A stretch of 15,591 nt of DNA, from NCBI GenBank assembly GCA_028712045.1, contig JAQTRA010000016.1:1-15591 (forward strand). Reading direction: 5' to 3'. Every line of letters begins with the position of its first letter. The stretch's first letter is position 1. The stretch is from Candidatus Omnitrophota bacterium (lineage in GTDB: Bacteria; Omnitrophota; Koll11; Gygaellales; Profunditerraquicolaceae). This document shows, one piece after another, positions 14,115-15,591 of this stretch. Position numbers and translations under genes: made by a program. The notes under the pieces were generated by a model. It was not told the origin of the DNA. It was given only the letters and a program-made list of their open reading frames with translations, and searched no databases.

Positions 14115-15591
14115 AGGATTAATCAGAAATTTTTCGATTATCGCCCATATTGACCACGGGAAATCTACCCTGGCTGACCGCATTCTGGAACTAACCGGAG
14201 CGGTGGATATCCGCCATAAAGGTGACCAGCTGCTGGATGATATGGAATTAGAGAAAGAACGCGGTATCACCATTAAAGCTTCCATGGTCAGGCTTAATTA
14301 TTTTTCTAAAAAATTTAATCAAGAATACATTTTGAATTTAATCGACACTCCCGGGCATGTGGATTTTACTTATGAGGTTTCTAAATCATTGGCTGCTTGT
14401 GAAGGGGCAGTATTGGTTGTGGATGCCGGCCAGGGGATTGAGGCGCAAACTGTAGCGAATTATTACCTGGCTATGGAAAATAACTTACATGTTATTCCGG
14501 TAATTAACAAGGTGGATTTAATTTCTGCGGATGTCGAAAAAGTAAAAAAACAAGTGGAGACGGTTTTAGGTTTTAAAGAAGAGGAGATTATTTTAGCCTC
14601 GGCAAAAGAGGGCACCGGGGTTATTGATATCTTAGACAGGATCATTGAAACTATCCCCAGCCCCACTGGTGAAACAGATGCTCCGCTTAAAGCTTTGATT
14701 TTTGATTGCCGTTTTGATGCATTTAAAGGAGTAGTTATTTTTGTTAAGATTGTCGCCGGAGAAATTACCCCTAAAACCCAGTTAAAAATGTTTCATACCG
14801 GAAAGATTTATAAAATCGAGGAACTGGGCGTATTTAAAAATTTGAAATATTCCAGCGTAGATTCACTAACTTGCGGCGAAGTTGGATATTTTACGGCAAA
14901 TATGCGGGACCCTCGGGAAGTAGTTATCGGAGACACGATGACGGATGTGAAAAATCCCTGTGCTCAAGCTTTACCAGGTTATCGCAAAGTTAAACCTCTG
15001 GTTTTCTGCGGGGTTTATCCGGTTAATCCGGCAGATTTTCCGGAGTTGCGCGATGCGATGGATAAATTAAAACTTTCCGATGCTTCATTTGTATTTGAAC
15101 CGGAAAACTCGCAATCCTTTGGAACGGGTTTTCGTTGTGGTTTTTTAGGGCTTCTGCATATGGAGATCGTCCAGGAGCGCCTGGAAAGAGAATATAATCT
15201 GAACCTTATCCTTACAGTTCCTAACGTAGTTTACCGCATCAAAACAAAAGCTGGGCAGTTAATTGAGGTCGATACTCCGGCTAAGCTTTCTGCTCCAGCT
15301 GATATCGATGAAGCCCAGGAGCCTTATGCCAATCTTTTAATGATTGTGCCTGTGGATACAATTGAAGGTATCTGCGATTTTACTAAATCCCGCAGAGGAG
15401 TGTTTATTTCAAACGAATATTTAAGCGAGGACCGCGTAAAAGTGGTTTTTCAGATTCCCTTATCCGAGATAATCGTTGATTTTTACGACCGGATGAAATC
15501 GATTACCCGCGGTTATGGTTCATTAGACTACGAATTTAAAGAATATTTACCCACAAAATTAGTAAAATTAGATATAATGCTTAACGGCCAG
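14107..15591 (+). CDS. lepA: Elongation factor 4 (LepA), N-terminal 495 residues; 3' end outside window
   Basis: LepA/EF4 is a ribosome-associated GTPase related to EF-G. The frame is open from ATG 14107 to the last base. The G domain is complete: AHIDHGKST (13-21), RGITIKA (52-58), DTPGH (80-84), NKVD (134-137) and SAKEG (165-169). Then come domain II (about 190-280), the EF-G domain III-like part with GFRCGFLGLLHMEIVQERLE, and a domain V-like part with RGYGSLDYEF. The end MLNGQ corresponds to the motif preceding the LepA-specific C-terminal domain, so roughly 100 residues should lie downstream. The start overlaps cmk by 8 nt with no clear ribosome binding site, suggesting coupling. The motif order LepA > EF-G is clear, for example the absence of EF-G domain IV. 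Confidence 0.97.
   Translation, partial: MDKGLIRNFSIIAHIDHGKSTLADRILELTGAVDIRHKGDQLLDDMELEKERGITIKASMVRLNYFSKKFNQEYILNLIDTPGHVDFTYEVSKSLAACEGAVLVVDAGQGIEAQTVANYYLAMENNLHVIPVINKVDLISADVEKVKKQVETVLGFKEEEIILASAKEGTGVIDILDRIIETIPSPTGETDAPLKALIFDCRFDAFKGVVIFVKIVAGEITPKTQLKMFHTGKIYKIEELGVFKNLKYSSVDSLTCGEVGYFTANMRDPREVVIGDTMTDVKNPCAQALPGYRKVKPLVFCGVYPVNPADFPELRDAMDKLKLSDASFVFEPENSQSFGTGFRCGFLGLLHMEIVQERLEREYNLNLILTVPNVVYRIKTKAGQLIEVDTPAKLSAPADIDEAQEPYANLLMIVPVDTIEGICDFTKSRRGVFISNEYLSEDRVKVVFQIPLSEIIVDFYDRMKSITRGYGSLDYEFKEYLPTKLVKLDIMLNGQ

Noticed and set aside
14701..14736. Variation in the LepA domain II motif (FDCRFDAFKGVV)
   Set aside because: Differs from the commonest form but keeps the core FD...D...GVV pattern; ordinary divergence.
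1..15591. CRISPR arrays, insertion sequences, phage genes, attachment sites or direct-repeat arrays
   Set aside because: Looked for across the window and none seen; base composition and gene style are even throughout.

Overview
The window is a gene-dense, moderately AT-rich bacterial chromosome segment. All supported genes are on the + strand, and nearly every base lies in a gene. The genes are core housekeeping genes; I see no insertion sequence, prophage, CRISPR array or other accessory island. Protein signatures are clearly bacterial. The combination dnaG-rpoD, tRNAs, zinc-ribbon protein, RNase H, rnpB, yebC-ruvC-ruvA, scpB, pheA-hisC-aroF-tyrA and cmk-lepA resembles what I would expect from an uncultured Gram-negative-type lineage such as the Omnitrophota/PVC assemblage. 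That placement is inference from gene order and not proven here.

Layout. (1) 1-5219: the 3' part of dnaG (primase), rpoD (housekeeping sigma factor) 2 nt later, and 15 nt after that a large soluble PAS-PAS-PAS-GGDEF-HD-GYP protein with both cyclic-di-GMP synthesis and hydrolysis modules. (2) 5220-5298: a short spacer with a plausible sigma-70 promoter. (3) 5299-6933: two tRNA genes (a CAT-anticodon tRNA that looks like the Ile(AUA) type, and Val-CAC), a TTG-started coiled-coil/zinc-ribbon protein, an RNase HI-type protein, and the class A RNase P RNA. The RNase HI reading frame runs 30 nt into rnpB and its stop codon forms part of the P3 tetraloop. (4) 6978-9464: yebC, ruvC, ruvA and scpB, joined by 4-nt overlaps or 2-nt gaps. 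(5) 9433-13458: a phenylalanine/tyrosine block with chorismate mutase-prephenate dehydratase, a HisC-type aminotransferase, DAHP synthase and prephenate/arogenate dehydrogenase. (6) 13455-15591: cytidylate kinase and the first 495 codons of lepA, which runs off the window.

How the parts work together. dnaG and rpoD form the conserved macromolecular-synthesis pair. The tRNA-to-rnpB block places RNase P substrates and the RNase P RNA on what may be one transcript. Two details of that block fit each other: neither tRNA gene encodes CCA, and the P15/P16 region of the RNase P RNA has no visible GGU motif, the element that pairs with tRNA CCA elsewhere. In the aromatic block, AroF makes the first shikimate-pathway intermediate, while PheA, TyrA and the aminotransferase finish Phe and Tyr. 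Feedback domains are present on AroF (N-terminal) and PheA (ACT) but not on TyrA.

I found no undescribed multi-gene system. The points most worth a second look are the rnhA/rnpB overlap, the missing CCA/GGU pairing, the rpoD-linked bifunctional c-di-GMP protein with a cysteine-bearing PAS domain, and the possible NADP preference of TyrA.
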